From NCBI GenBank assembly GCA_012961845.1, contig DTYO01000300.1:1-7406 (forward strand): 7,406 nucleotides of DNA, given 5' to 3'. Below, piece by piece: positions 1 to 6,666 of this stretch. Position 1 is the stretch's first letter. Each line of letters opens with the position of its first letter. The notes under the pieces were generated by a model. It did not search any database. It saw only the letters and a list, made by a program, of their open reading frames with translations, and was not told the DNA's origin. Origin of the DNA: Thermodesulfobacteriaceae bacterium (GTDB lineage: Bacteria; Desulfobacterota; Dissulfuribacteria; Dissulfuribacterales; UBA3076). The position numbers and the translations under genes were made by a program.

Positions 1-337
1 CCCGTCTGGTGATGGCAGACCATGTGGAAAGAATGGTAATGGGAGTAAGAAAGGTCGTGAGAATGACAAGCCAGAACGAGAGACCGTCCAACCCCACATG
101 GTAACTGATTCCATAGCCAGGTATCCAGGGGTGTTTTTCAACGAACTGGAATCCGGATATGCCCGGGTCGAAACCGTTATATATCCTTAAAGAGACCAGA
201 AAGACCAGTATGGAAACTGTAAGCGCTATACCTCTGATCAGGTTTCTGCAGTCCTTGCTTTGCTGAGGAATGAAGAGAACAGCCAGTACACCCAGAAGAG
301 GCAGAAAGGTTACGTATGTAAGAACAGGAGTATTCAT
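1..337 (-). CDS. nuoM: NADH-quinone oxidoreductase subunit M (NuoM), N-terminal part, cut by the window edge
   Basis: NuoM is one of the three large antiporter-like proton-pumping subunits in the membrane arm of complex I. Only the first 112 residues are visible; the gene runs off the left edge. I translated this stretch by hand: it starts MNTPVLTYVTFLPLLGVL, a hydrophobic first helix, has a second helix at about residues 33-52, and then the family signature at about 71-104 (WIPGYGISYHVGLDGLSFWL followed by VILTTFLTPITIL), which is characteristic of NuoM/NdhD proteins. The ATG at 337-335 lies 10 nt after the nuoL stop. An AGGGGA ribosome-binding site (349-344, spacing 6) overlaps that stop, which suggests translational coupling to nuoL. 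The pumping residues (transmembrane Glu and Lys) lie beyond the window. The family call is secure; the completeness of the gene cannot be judged. Confidence 0.95.
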   Translation of the reverse strand, partial: MNTPVLTYVTFLPLLGVLAVLFIPQQSKDCRNLIRGIALTVSILVFLVSLRIYNGFDPGISGFQFVEKHPWIPGYGISYHVGLDGLSFWLVILTTFLTPITILSTWSAITRR

Positions 338-347
338 GTCTTGTCCC

Positions 348-2330
348 CTATTGGTAGAAAATCAGGAATCCCAGGATCGCTACCACACCAAGGACGAAAA
401 AGGAGCCGTAGGTCTGAAGGTAGCCGTTGTGAATTTTGGCTGCCGCACATGATCCCTTCCTGATGATCCACCCTGACCCGTTGACTCCTAGGCCGTCTAT
501 GACTATCGCATCCACGATTTTCCACAGCAGCATGGAGAGGTGATAGACTGGAAGAACGATCAGCAGATAATACATTTCATCCACATAGTACTTATTGTAG
601 ACCAGCCTGTAGTGCAGCGAATAGGCCCTGGCCAGTTTTTCCAGGAGGTATTCGGGATAACGTATGTATAGTGTCCAGGCCATGAATATGCCTGCAAGCG
701 CTACTAGGACAGATCCTGCCATCAGGGTCCATTCAAGACCAGGGGCATGATGCAGTATGCCGGTTTCAGCCGCGACGATCGCTTGTGAGTCGGCGAATAC
801 GGGTTCGAAAAAGTGTTCCATTACATTAGACACATGCCCGAAGTGCTGGCCGATGAGATGGGGAATGCCCAGCCATCCACCGAAGATGGAGAGGATGGCC
901 AGTATGATCAGGGGGCAGGTCATGGATATGGGCGATTCATGGAGGTGATGGGCCTGTTCCTCAGTGCCTCTGAAATTGCCGTGAAATGTCATGAATATAA
1001 GGCGGAACATGTAAAATGCGGTGATGGCGGCTCCAAGAGTGCCAATGAACCATATGATTTTTCCTGCTGCAGGGTAGTATGGAAAGTTGAAGGCCTTCCA
1101 GAGTATTTCATCCTTGCTGAAGAAGCCGGCGAACGGCGGAATCCCCGCGATGGCAATGGTTGCAATGAGCATAGTGGCATACGTGATAGGCATTTTTCTG
1201 CAGAGGCCGCCCATGTTTCTCATATCCTGGTCTCCGCCCATGGCATGAATGACCGATCCTGAGCACAGAAACAGGCATGCCTTGAAGAATGCATGGGTCA
1301 TCAGGTGAAATATTCCTGCTGTATAGGCAGTGACACCGACCCCTATGAACATGTAGCCGAGCTGACTTACTGTTGAGTACGCCAAGACCTTTTTGATGTC
1401 ATTCTGGAGTATGCCGATAGTGGCGGCCATAAGTGCAGTGGCGGCTGCAACAAGAGATACTATCAGCAGGGCAGTGGGAGCCAGGGTATAGAGAATGTTG
1501 GAGCGCGCCACCATGTAAACACCGGCCGTTACCATGGTGGCCGCATGAATGAGTGCCGATACGGGAGTCGGCCCGGCCATGGCATCGGGCAGCCATACAT
1601 ACAGAGGAATCTGTGCTGATTTTCCTGTTGCCCCCAGGAAGAGCAGGAGACAGATGGCGATCATCACGGGTGAATTCATGGAAAGACTTCCCTGATGATG
1701 CAGGCCAGCCACTTCCGGGAAAAGCTCCAGGTAAGACAGTGTGCCAAAGGTGGTAAAGAGCAGGAACATCCCGAGAACAAAACCGAAGTCACCGATCCTG
1801 TTCACTATGAACGCCTTCTTGCCGGCGTCAGCGTTCTCGGTTCCCTGATACCAGAAACCGATCAGCAGATACGAGGCCAGACCAACTCCTTCCCATCCCA
1901 CGAACATGACGACATAATTTGCACCCAGCACAAGCATTGTCATGAAAAAGACAAACATGTTCAGGTAGGCAAAATAGCGCCAGTATGATTCGTCTTCATG
2001 CATGTATCCGGTGCTGTAGATGTGAATGAGAAAACTTATTCCGGTTACCACGAGTATCATCACGGCAGAGAGTTGATCGATCATCAGCGATACATCAAGC
2101 TGAAAATCCCCCACTGCCATCCAGCTCCACAGTACCTGAACGAGTTGTCTGTCTCCAGCAGGCCTTCCAATCAGGTCATATACCGCCAGCACCGCAGTGA
2201 TAAAGGCAGCTCCTACGCTTGCACAGCCTATATAGGATATGAAAGGCTTTTCCAGTCTGCAGCCCAAGAGGCCATTGAGGAGAAAGCCCAGTAGCGGAAA
2301 CAATGGTATGAGGAACAGATAGTTTTCCAT
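348..2330 (-). CDS. nuoL: NADH-quinone oxidoreductase subunit L (NuoL), distal proton-pumping subunit
   Basis: This 660-residue polytopic membrane protein is the distal antiporter-like subunit of complex I, related to MrpA; E. coli NuoL has 613 residues. The family's functional residues are visible: Glu147 in VGWEGVGLASYLLIGFWY, Lys237 in GATGKSAQIPLYVWLPDAMA followed by GPTPVSALIHAATMVTAGVY (His262), the NDIKKVLAYSTVSQLGYM segment (about 310-327), and THAFFKACLFLCSGSVIHAM (Lys350). A long C-terminal part with further hydrophobic segments fits the lateral helix that runs along the membrane arm plus the final anchoring helix (FFVLGVVAILGFLIFYQ). It starts 7 nt after nuoK. The ribosome-binding site is weak (AGGT, overlapping the nuoK stop), so translation may depend on coupling with nuoK. 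The extra length against E. coli lies mainly in the C-terminal half and is not unusual for the family. The ORF is intact. Confidence 0.97.
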   Translation of the reverse strand: MENYLFLIPLFPLLGFLLNGLLGCRLEKPFISYIGCASVGAAFITAVLAVYDLIGRPAGDRQLVQVLWSWMAVGDFQLDVSLMIDQLSAVMILVVTGISFLIHIYSTGYMHEDESYWRYFAYLNMFVFFMTMLVLGANYVVMFVGWEGVGLASYLLIGFWYQGTENADAGKKAFIVNRIGDFGFVLGMFLLFTTFGTLSYLELFPEVAGLHHQGSLSMNSPVMIAICLLLFLGATGKSAQIPLYVWLPDAMAGPTPVSALIHAATMVTAGVYMVARSNILYTLAPTALLIVSLVAAATALMAATIGILQNDIKKVLAYSTVSQLGYMFIGVGVTAYTAGIFHLMTHAFFKACLFLCSGSVIHAMGGDQDMRNMGGLCRKMPITYATMLIATIAIAGIPPFAGFFSKDEILWKAFNFPYYPAAGKIIWFIGTLGAAITAFYMFRLIFMTFHGNFRGTEEQAHHLHESPISMTCPLIILAILSIFGGWLGIPHLIGQHFGHVSNVMEHFFEPVFADSQAIVAAETGILHHAPGLEWTLMAGSVLVALAGIFMAWTLYIRYPEYLLEKLARAYSLHYRLVYNKYYVDEMYYLLIVLPVYHLSMLLWKIVDAIVIDGLGVNGSGWIIRKGSCAAAKIHNGYLQTYGSFFVLGVVAILGFLIFYQ

Positions 2331-2337
2331 TTGCGAC

Positions 2338-2640
2338 CTACCACTTCAACAGGTTGAATTTAGTGACGTCAATTTCTTTGATATGGCGGGAGATTGCTAT
2401 CAGGATTGCCAGGCCTACTGCAACCTCTGCTGCTGCTACTGCATAGATAAATATGGCCATGACCTGACCTGCCATGTCGGCCTTGAATCTAGAAAATGCC
2501 ACCAGCATGAGGTTGATCGAATTCAGCATCAGTTCCACCGACATGAAAAGGATCAGTGCATTTCTCCTGGTGACGAATCCGATTACGCCCAGTGAAAAGA
2601 TGATCGTGGCCAGGATGATGTAGTGATTGAGCGGTGCCAT
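2338..2640 (-). CDS. nuoK: NADH-quinone oxidoreductase subunit K (NuoK)
   Basis: This small membrane subunit of complex I has 100 residues, the normal family length, and three transmembrane helices (about residues 5-22, 28-50 and 60-85). It is homologous to MrpC and lies in the chain of charged residues that links quinone reduction to the antiporter-like subunits. The two conserved membrane glutamates are present at the positions known from E. coli: Glu36 in LFMSVELMLNSINLMLVAFS and Glu72 in YAVAAAEVAVGLAILIAI. The ATG at 2640 has an AAGGAA ribosome-binding site six bases upstream. The gene follows the longest spacer in the cluster (62 nt after nuoJ) and is followed 7 nt later by nuoL. Nothing appears missing or altered. 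Confidence 0.97.
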   Translation of the reverse strand: MAPLNHYIILATIIFSLGVIGFVTRRNALILFMSVELMLNSINLMLVAFSRFKADMAGQVMAIFIYAVAAAEVAVGLAILIAISRHIKEIDVTKFNLLKW

Positions 2641-2702
2641 GTAATGTTCCTTATGGAAAGTTGAGTTTTCCTGTACAGCCGTGCATCAATGACTGTCATG
2701 CC
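2641..2702. other. nuoJ-nuoK spacer, the only sizeable intergenic gap
   Basis: This 62-nt spacer contains the nuoK ribosome-binding site (AAGGAA on the minus strand, 2652-2647). It also holds two small inverted repeats: ATGAC-T-GTCAT at 2689-2699, and GGAAA/TTTCC (2655-2659 with 2667-2671) around a 7-nt loop. Neither is followed by a T-run on the minus strand, so neither looks like an intrinsic terminator. The stems are short enough to arise by chance. I see no promoter I would defend. Confidence 0.5.
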
Positions 2703-3200
2703 TTAAAGACTTTTTTTCCCCAGATATATGCTTCCTACAAGCGCCACCAGGAGCAGTACTGATGCAACTTCAAAATGGAGCAGATAGTCCTTGAAAAAAA
2801 GGGTTCCAAAACTTGAAGGGTGGCCGAAACCGTCGGGAAGCCTGGCCTGCACCACCAGGTCCGAAATGCCTTTCATGCCGAATCCAAGCAGGGCCGTCAG
2901 ACATAATCCAAGCTGGGCGCCCATTATTCTGAACGGAACATTCTTCTGAATGCTCTTCAGCCTTTCTCCCGGAGTAGTGAGCAGCATCATGACGAACAGA
3001 ACCAGAACCAGGATGGCACCTGCGTAGATCGTGACCTGAAAAATGGCCATTAGAGGTGCATGCAGATGTAGGTAGAGGCCGGAAAAGGCGATGAATACAC
3101 TCATCAGGCTGAGGGCGCAGGGCAGGGGATCCTTTGCAGTTATGGTCAGAAGACCCGCTGAAACTGCCATAAAGGCGAAAAACCAGAATATCAAATCCAT
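2703..3200 (-). CDS. nuoJ: NADH-quinone oxidoreductase subunit J (NuoJ)
   Basis: NuoJ is a membrane subunit of complex I, here 165 residues with five predicted transmembrane helices; its third helix is central to coupling in known structures. The diagnostic stretch is MAIFQVTIYAGAILVLVLFV followed by MMLLTTPGE at about residues 51-79. The protein begins MDLIFWFFAFMAVSAGLLTI and ends in a last helix followed by GKKSL. The reading frame is open upstream into nuoI (as far as 3311), but the start at 3200 is preferred. It has a strong GGAGG ribosome-binding site (3211-3207, spacing 6), lies 19 nt after the nuoI stop, and the longer version would add a 37-residue polar extension that is only the nuoI C-terminal coding region read in another frame. 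Loop length between helices 4 and 5 is ordinary. The gene is intact. Confidence 0.96.
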   Translation of the reverse strand: MDLIFWFFAFMAVSAGLLTITAKDPLPCALSLMSVFIAFSGLYLHLHAPLMAIFQVTIYAGAILVLVLFVMMLLTTPGERLKSIQKNVPFRIMGAQLGLCLTALLGFGMKGISDLVVQARLPDGFGHPSSFGTLFFKDYLLHFEVASVLLLVALVGSIYLGKKSL

Positions 3201-3206
3201 GTTGTT

Positions 3207-3211
3207 CCTCC
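3207..3211 (-). promoter_or_regulatory. Ribosome-binding site that decides the nuoJ start
   Basis: GGAGG on the minus strand sits 6 nt before the ATG at 3200. This supports the short nuoJ start over the ORF that is open back to 3311 inside nuoI. Confidence 0.85.
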
Positions 3212-3219
3212 AACTCTCT

Positions 3220-3876
3220 TTACTGTTGGGTTTTATCAGCCTGTTTGTCTGGACCTCCGGGGGATTTGCTCGAAGACCCTGCGCCGGTGCCACTGCCTCC
3301 AGGGGCTGCACCCTCTACCTTGACAGGTTTTCTGGGCGGTCTCAGTTTTCCTTCTTCCATTGCCCTGTGGAAGTTGGTGAGCATGCCGTCTTTGAAAAGC
3401 TGGCAATCATCCCTGGAATATCCGGCCAGTTCGAATTCAGGCCCGAGCATGATGGCGCCTTTGGGACAGCTGTCTTCACAATATCCACAGAATATGCAGC
3501 GGAGCAGGTCGATATGAAATTCAGTGCAGTATGTCTTGCCGACATAACGGTCTTCCTGTCCTTCTTTCCGCTTCCCTCTCTTGACCGTAATACATTTGGC
3601 CGGGCATCCTCTGGCACACATTCCGCATCCCACGCATTTTTCCCTGCCCTGATCATCGAGGATGAGCATGTGGGCTCCCCTGAAAAGCGGAGAGATTTCC
3701 CGTGTTCGATCTTCCGGATACTGCCAGGTTGTCGGAATCGTATGCGGGCCGGGTCTGAGAGATGCCCTTACGTTGGCAAGAAAATGCCTTATGGTAATGC
3801 CCAGACCCTTGATTATCTCATAAAGGTATATCCGGTCCTGGAAAGTATAGCTTTTCTTGACAGCCGGCTTAGACAT
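3220..3876 (-). CDS. nuoI: NADH-quinone oxidoreductase subunit I (NuoI), two-[4Fe-4S] ferredoxin-like subunit
   Basis: NuoI carries clusters N6a and N6b and passes electrons along the peripheral arm to cluster N2 in NuoB. Both binding motifs are complete: C81-VG-C84-GM-C87-ARG-C91-P and C127-IF-C130-GY-C133-EDS-C137-P. The N-terminal part (about 12-45, YTFQDRIYLYEIIKGLGITI and on) matches the amphipathic segment that lies against the membrane next to NuoH. The protein has 218 residues, longer than the roughly 160-180 usual in the family. The excess is a C-terminal tail from about residue 180, rich in Pro, Gly, Ser and Lys (for example GAAPGGSGTGAGSSSKSPGG), that looks disordered. The ATG at 3876 has GGAG at 3886-3883 (spacing 6) and lies 12 nt after the nuoH stop. 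The family call is secure; the role of the tail is unknown. Confidence 0.97.
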   Translation of the reverse strand: MSKPAVKKSYTFQDRIYLYEIIKGLGITIRHFLANVRASLRPGPHTIPTTWQYPEDRTREISPLFRGAHMLILDDQGREKCVGCGMCARGCPAKCITVKRGKRKEGQEDRYVGKTYCTEFHIDLLRCIFCGYCEDSCPKGAIMLGPEFELAGYSRDDCQLFKDGMLTNFHRAMEEGKLRPPRKPVKVEGAAPGGSGTGAGSSSKSPGGPDKQADKTQQ

Positions 3877-3888
3877 TATCAGCTCCGA

Positions 3889-4929
3889 TCAGATTGATAG
3901 TTGAATAAAGAGCGCCGTGATAAAGAGATTGAACAGACCTATGGGAATCAGGGTCTTCCAGCCCAATCCCATGACCTGATCGTATCTGAACCTTGGTACA
4001 GTCCATCTGACCCACACGAACAGCCACAGAAAGAATGCCACTTTGAGGAAGAAAACCAGAAAAGTGGCAATGCCATAACTGATGGGCCCCAGAAACGTAC
4101 TCATGTCGACATATGGCAGATGCCATGAACCGAAATAGAGTGTTACTATTATGGCAGACAGGGTATAAAGATTTATGTATTCCCCGAACAGATAGAGCCC
4201 GAGCCTCATGGAGCCGTAGGCAGTGTGATAGCCGGCGACTATTTCGCTTTCAGCTTCCGGCAGATCGAACGGCACCCTGTTGGCTTCGCAGTATGCCGCC
4301 ACAATGAACAGTATGAACCCCAGAGGCTGCTTGAAGATGCCCCAGTTGGGGAGGAAGCCCAGGAACGTGCCCTGCTGCGCCAGAGAAACCTCTCTCATGC
4401 TGAAGGTGCCATAGAGCATGACGGCTGCAAGAATGGCAAGGCCCCACGGCACCTCGTAAGAAATAAGCTGGGCAGTGGATCTGAGGCCGCCGAGAATCGA
4501 GAATTTGTTGTTTGAACTCCAGCCGCCTATAATCATGCCGTAAACCGCGATGGAACCCAGGGCGACCACATACAGGATTCCGATGCTGACATCAGATATC
4601 TGAAGGATGATTTCCTTTCCGCCAAGGGTGATCTTGTCGCCGAAGGGCATGACGGCATAGGCGGAGAAAGCTGGCAGGGCGAACATTACCGGGCCAAGGG
4701 TAAAGAGATATTTCTGTGCCCTGGCGGGCACGATGTCTTCTTTGGTGAAAAGTTTGATTCCGTCTGCCAGGGGCTGGAGCAGACCGAAAGGACCGGCCCT
4801 GTTCGGTCCCAGTCTGTCCTGAATCATGGCGGCTCCTCTTCTCTCCACCCAGGTCATGATTACGGCAACGATCAGGGTCCAGCACCAGATGAAAACGACT
4901 TTGATAATGGCTATTTTCCAGTCCGGCAT
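3889..4929 (-). CDS. nuoH: NADH-quinone oxidoreductase subunit H (NuoH), membrane quinone-site subunit
   Basis: NuoH (346 residues, about eight transmembrane helices, a usual family length) anchors the peripheral arm to the membrane and forms the entrance of the quinone cavity with NuoB and NuoD. Conserved segments visible are WVERRGAAMIQDRLGPNRAG followed by PFGLLQPLADGIKLFTKED (27-65), the acidic loop EANRVPFDLPEAESEIVAGY (215-234) continuing HTAYGSMRLGLYLFGEY, and VRWTVPRFRYDQVMGLGWK near the C terminus. These charged residues link quinone chemistry to the proton-pumping subunits. It begins 13 nt after the nuoD stop, with an AGGAGA ribosome-binding site (4944-4939, spacing 9) that overlaps that stop. 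In 14-subunit operons nuoE, nuoF and nuoG would separate it from nuoD; here they are absent. A related hydrogenase membrane subunit is excluded by the full NuoH signature and the neighbouring NuoD. Confidence 0.98.
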   Translation of the reverse strand: MPDWKIAIIKVVFIWCWTLIVAVIMTWVERRGAAMIQDRLGPNRAGPFGLLQPLADGIKLFTKEDIVPARAQKYLFTLGPVMFALPAFSAYAVMPFGDKITLGGKEIILQISDVSIGILYVVALGSIAVYGMIIGGWSSNNKFSILGGLRSTAQLISYEVPWGLAILAAVMLYGTFSMREVSLAQQGTFLGFLPNWGIFKQPLGFILFIVAAYCEANRVPFDLPEAESEIVAGYHTAYGSMRLGLYLFGEYINLYTLSAIIVTLYFGSWHLPYVDMSTFLGPISYGIATFLVFFLKVAFFLWLFVWVRWTVPRFRYDQVMGLGWKTLIPIGLFNLFITALFIQLSI

Positions 4930-4942
4930 GATTACAGGTCTC

Positions 4943-6103
4943 CTATCTGTCCAATTCCCCTGCGATTATGTTGAGGCTGCTGAGACAGGCTATCAGGTCG
5001 GCGATCATCTCCCCCTGAACCAGTTCAGGAAATGCCTGGTATATCATGTAACAGGGAGGTCTTATCTTGATGCGATATGGATTGCTGGTGCCGTCGCTCT
5101 TGATGAAAAAACCGAGTTCTCCGTTGGGTGATTCTATGGCGTGGTAAACTTCGCCTGCAGGTGGTTTGATGATCTTCGGCACCCTTGCCATGAGCGGAGC
5201 ATCCTCAGGCATCTGTCTGTACATTTCATATGCCTGGTCGATGATCTTGACCGATTCTTCCATTTCGATCATGCGCACCATGTACCTGTCAAAGACGTCT
5301 CCATTCTCCCCTGTGGGAATCTTGAACTGAAAGCTGTCGTACATGTAATAGGGTTCATCTCTCCTAAGATCTCTCTTTACGCCGCACGCCCTGAGGCATG
5401 GCCCTGTAAATCCCCAGTTCAGAGCATCTTCAGCGGAAAACGGGGTTACCCCTATAGCCCTGTCCATGAATATCCTGTTATGCGTAAGGAGCCGGTCGGT
5501 TTCATCATTTGCTTTGCGGATGCCGTCCCGCAGCTTGTTCCACATGGGGCCGAAATCCTCAGGAAGATCTGTATCTACTCCTCCTATGCGGCCGAAAGTA
5601 TTGGTAAGCCTGGTCCCGTTGGTCTTTTCAAATATTTCGTAGATCTCTTCTCGCTGGATAAACAGATACAGAAAGGGGGTGAATGCTCCCAGATCAACAC
5701 CGAGGATGCCGACGCACACCTGGTGATCAGCAATTCTTGCCAGTTCCATCAGGATGATCCTGATCAGCTGGGCCTTTTCAGGCACCTCTAATCCCATGAG
5801 TTTTTCTACCGTCATTTCATAGGCAACATTGTTGGCAGCGGCAGAACAGTAGTTGAGCCTGTCCGTCAGCGGAATGAACTGGGTATAATTCAGGTTTTCT
5901 CCCAGTTTTTCCACACCGCGATGGAGATAGCCTATTTCGGGTTCAGCGTTTATGACGGATTCACCATCAGTGGTCGTAATGATTCTCAGGGTGCCATGCA
6001 TGGCGGGATGGGAAGGACCGATGTTGATATGGACATAGTCTCCCGACGGTTCAGGCTCATTTATGGCCTCCGGATAAATCCTGCATTGGGATTCGGCGGT
6101 CAT
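4943..6103 (-). CDS. nuoD: NADH-quinone oxidoreductase subunit D (NuoD), 49-kDa-type quinone-site subunit
   Basis: NuoD forms most of the quinone-reduction pocket at the base of the peripheral arm. With the start at 6103 it has 386 residues. The quinone-loop motif HINIGPSHPAMHGTLRII (25-42, with His32 and His36) and Tyr85 (DRLNYCSAAANN), matching the His/Tyr pair of known structures, are present, as is EPEIGYLHRGVEKLGENLNY (54-73). The protein ends LSSLNIIAGELDR. The N- and C-terminal CxxC pairs of the homologous [NiFe]-hydrogenase large subunits are absent, so it is a quinone reductase subunit. The frame is open upstream to 6199 inside nuoC, but the start at 6103 is chosen: it makes an ATGA overlap with the nuoC stop, has AGGAGA seven bases upstream, and the extra 32 residues do not resemble NuoD. 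It is not fused to NuoC. The short overlap points to translational coupling and fixed stoichiometry. Confidence 0.97.
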   Translation of the reverse strand: MTAESQCRIYPEAINEPEPSGDYVHINIGPSHPAMHGTLRIITTTDGESVINAEPEIGYLHRGVEKLGENLNYTQFIPLTDRLNYCSAAANNVAYEMTVEKLMGLEVPEKAQLIRIILMELARIADHQVCVGILGVDLGAFTPFLYLFIQREEIYEIFEKTNGTRLTNTFGRIGGVDTDLPEDFGPMWNKLRDGIRKANDETDRLLTHNRIFMDRAIGVTPFSAEDALNWGFTGPCLRACGVKRDLRRDEPYYMYDSFQFKIPTGENGDVFDRYMVRMIEMEESVKIIDQAYEMYRQMPEDAPLMARVPKIIKPPAGEVYHAIESPNGELGFFIKSDGTSNPYRIKIRPPCYMIYQAFPELVQGEMIADLIACLSSLNIIAGELDR

Positions 6104-6663
6104 CTGATCTTCTCCTGTTCGTATACCAAGCGGCGTGTTTCTCCCTTGCCTTCCAGTGGATAATCCTTGCGGAGGGGATGGCCTTTGAACCCGTCCCACA
6201 TCAGAAGTCTTTTCAGGTCTGGATGTCCCAGGAAATTGATGCCGAAAAGATCATAGATTTCTCTTTCAGGCCACGAAGCCGCCCGCCAGATGGAAGTGAC
6301 CGAATCGACTGTCATGTCGTTTTCAGGTACCTGGATCTTCACCCGCAGCCTTTCACTGCTTTCCAGTGAAAGGAGCAGATAGACAATTTCGAATCTGGGT
6401 GGAGGAGGTGCTTTTACTTTTTTTTCAGGTGGCTCTTCTTCAGCGGCTTTTCCCTTGCCCTTCTTTTTTCGGAAGAGGTCAAGATTGTCTATTCCGATTA
6501 CGTCACTCAGAAAATCGAATTTCAGGTCGGGATGTTCTTTGAGTGCCATCAGGGAATCAACCAGTCGACCGGCAGGGACTGTCACTGTTATGTCTCCCGC
6601 GGTCTCTTCGACTGACAGAGCATTGGACTCAAGGCAGATTCTTACTCTTCTTTCAAGGTTCAT
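6100..6663 (-). CDS. nuoC: NADH-quinone oxidoreductase subunit C (NuoC), with a charged proline-rich insert
   Basis: NuoC (187 residues) is the 30-kDa-type structural subunit of the peripheral arm, without cofactors, packed against NuoD and NuoI. The signature is complete: WPEREIYDLFGINFLGHPDL at 131-150, then KRLLMWDGFKGHPLRKDYPL. The N-terminal half has the expected fold pattern (FLSDVIGIDN, then RFEIVYLLLSLE). Between these two, at about residues 64-89, is a low-complexity insert rich in Lys, Glu and Pro (KKKGKGKAAEEEPPEKKVKA then PPPP), where the family usually has only a short turn. The coding strand in the insert has runs of eight and six A. The start at 6663 lies 3 nt after the nuoB stop and has AGGAG at 6677-6673 inside the end of nuoB. 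The last bases overlap nuoD by 4 nt. The frame is intact on both sides of the insert. Confidence 0.96.
   Translation of the reverse strand: MNLERRVRICLESNALSVEETAGDITVTVPAGRLVDSLMALKEHPDLKFDFLSDVIGIDNLDLFRKKKGKGKAAEEEPPEKKVKAPPPPRFEIVYLLLSLESSERLRVKIQVPENDMTVDSVTSIWRAASWPEREIYDLFGINFLGHPDLKRLLMWDGFKGHPLRKDYPLEGKGETRRLVYEQEKIR
6111..6116 (-). promoter_or_regulatory. Ribosome-binding site that decides the nuoD start
   Basis: AGGAGA on the minus strand lies 7 nt before the ATG at 6103, within the last codons of nuoC. Together with the ATGA stop/start overlap it fixes the nuoD start against the upstream in-frame ATG at 6199. Confidence 0.85.
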
Positions 6664-6666
6664 TGC

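Noticed and set aside
813..1262. Plus-strand open frame of 149 codons opposite nuoL
   Set aside because: It is antisense to nuoL and has no family features; a shadow frame.
2655..2671. Possible intrinsic terminator in the nuoJ-nuoK spacer
   Set aside because: The stem is only 5 bp and A/T-rich, and no T-run follows it on the minus strand.
2586..2699. Small minus-strand open frame beginning in the nuoJ-nuoK spacer (MTVIDARLYRKTQLSI...)
   Set aside because: It has no convincing ribosome-binding site, most of it overlaps the start of nuoK in another frame, and it resembles nothing known.
3201..3311. Longer nuoJ start at 3311, adding 37 residues
   Set aside because: The extension is the nuoI tail region in another frame, is polar, and is unlike NuoJ. 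GGAGG directly precedes the ATG at 3200.
3091..3897. Plus-strand open frame of 268 codons opposite nuoI and nuoJ
   Set aside because: It lies antisense to two clearly recognised complex I genes, has no recognisable protein family and ends where the nuoI coding constraint ends. It is a by-product of codon use on the other strand.
5141..5791. Plus-strand open frame of 216 codons opposite nuoD
   Set aside because: It is antisense to conserved nuoD sequence, with no recognisable domain and a composition typical of a reversed frame.
4943..6103. Possibility that the cluster is a membrane-bound group 4 [NiFe] hydrogenase (Ech/Mbh type)
   Set aside because: The NuoD homologue lacks the N- and C-terminal CxxC pairs needed to bind the NiFe centre and has the quinone-site His and Tyr. 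NuoA, NuoJ and NuoK are also present in standard complex I form.
6104..6199. Longer nuoD start at 6199, adding 32 residues
   Set aside because: The extra residues are nuoC C-terminal coding sequence read in another frame and do not resemble NuoD. The ATG at 6103 has a good ribosome-binding site and the classic ATGA overlap.
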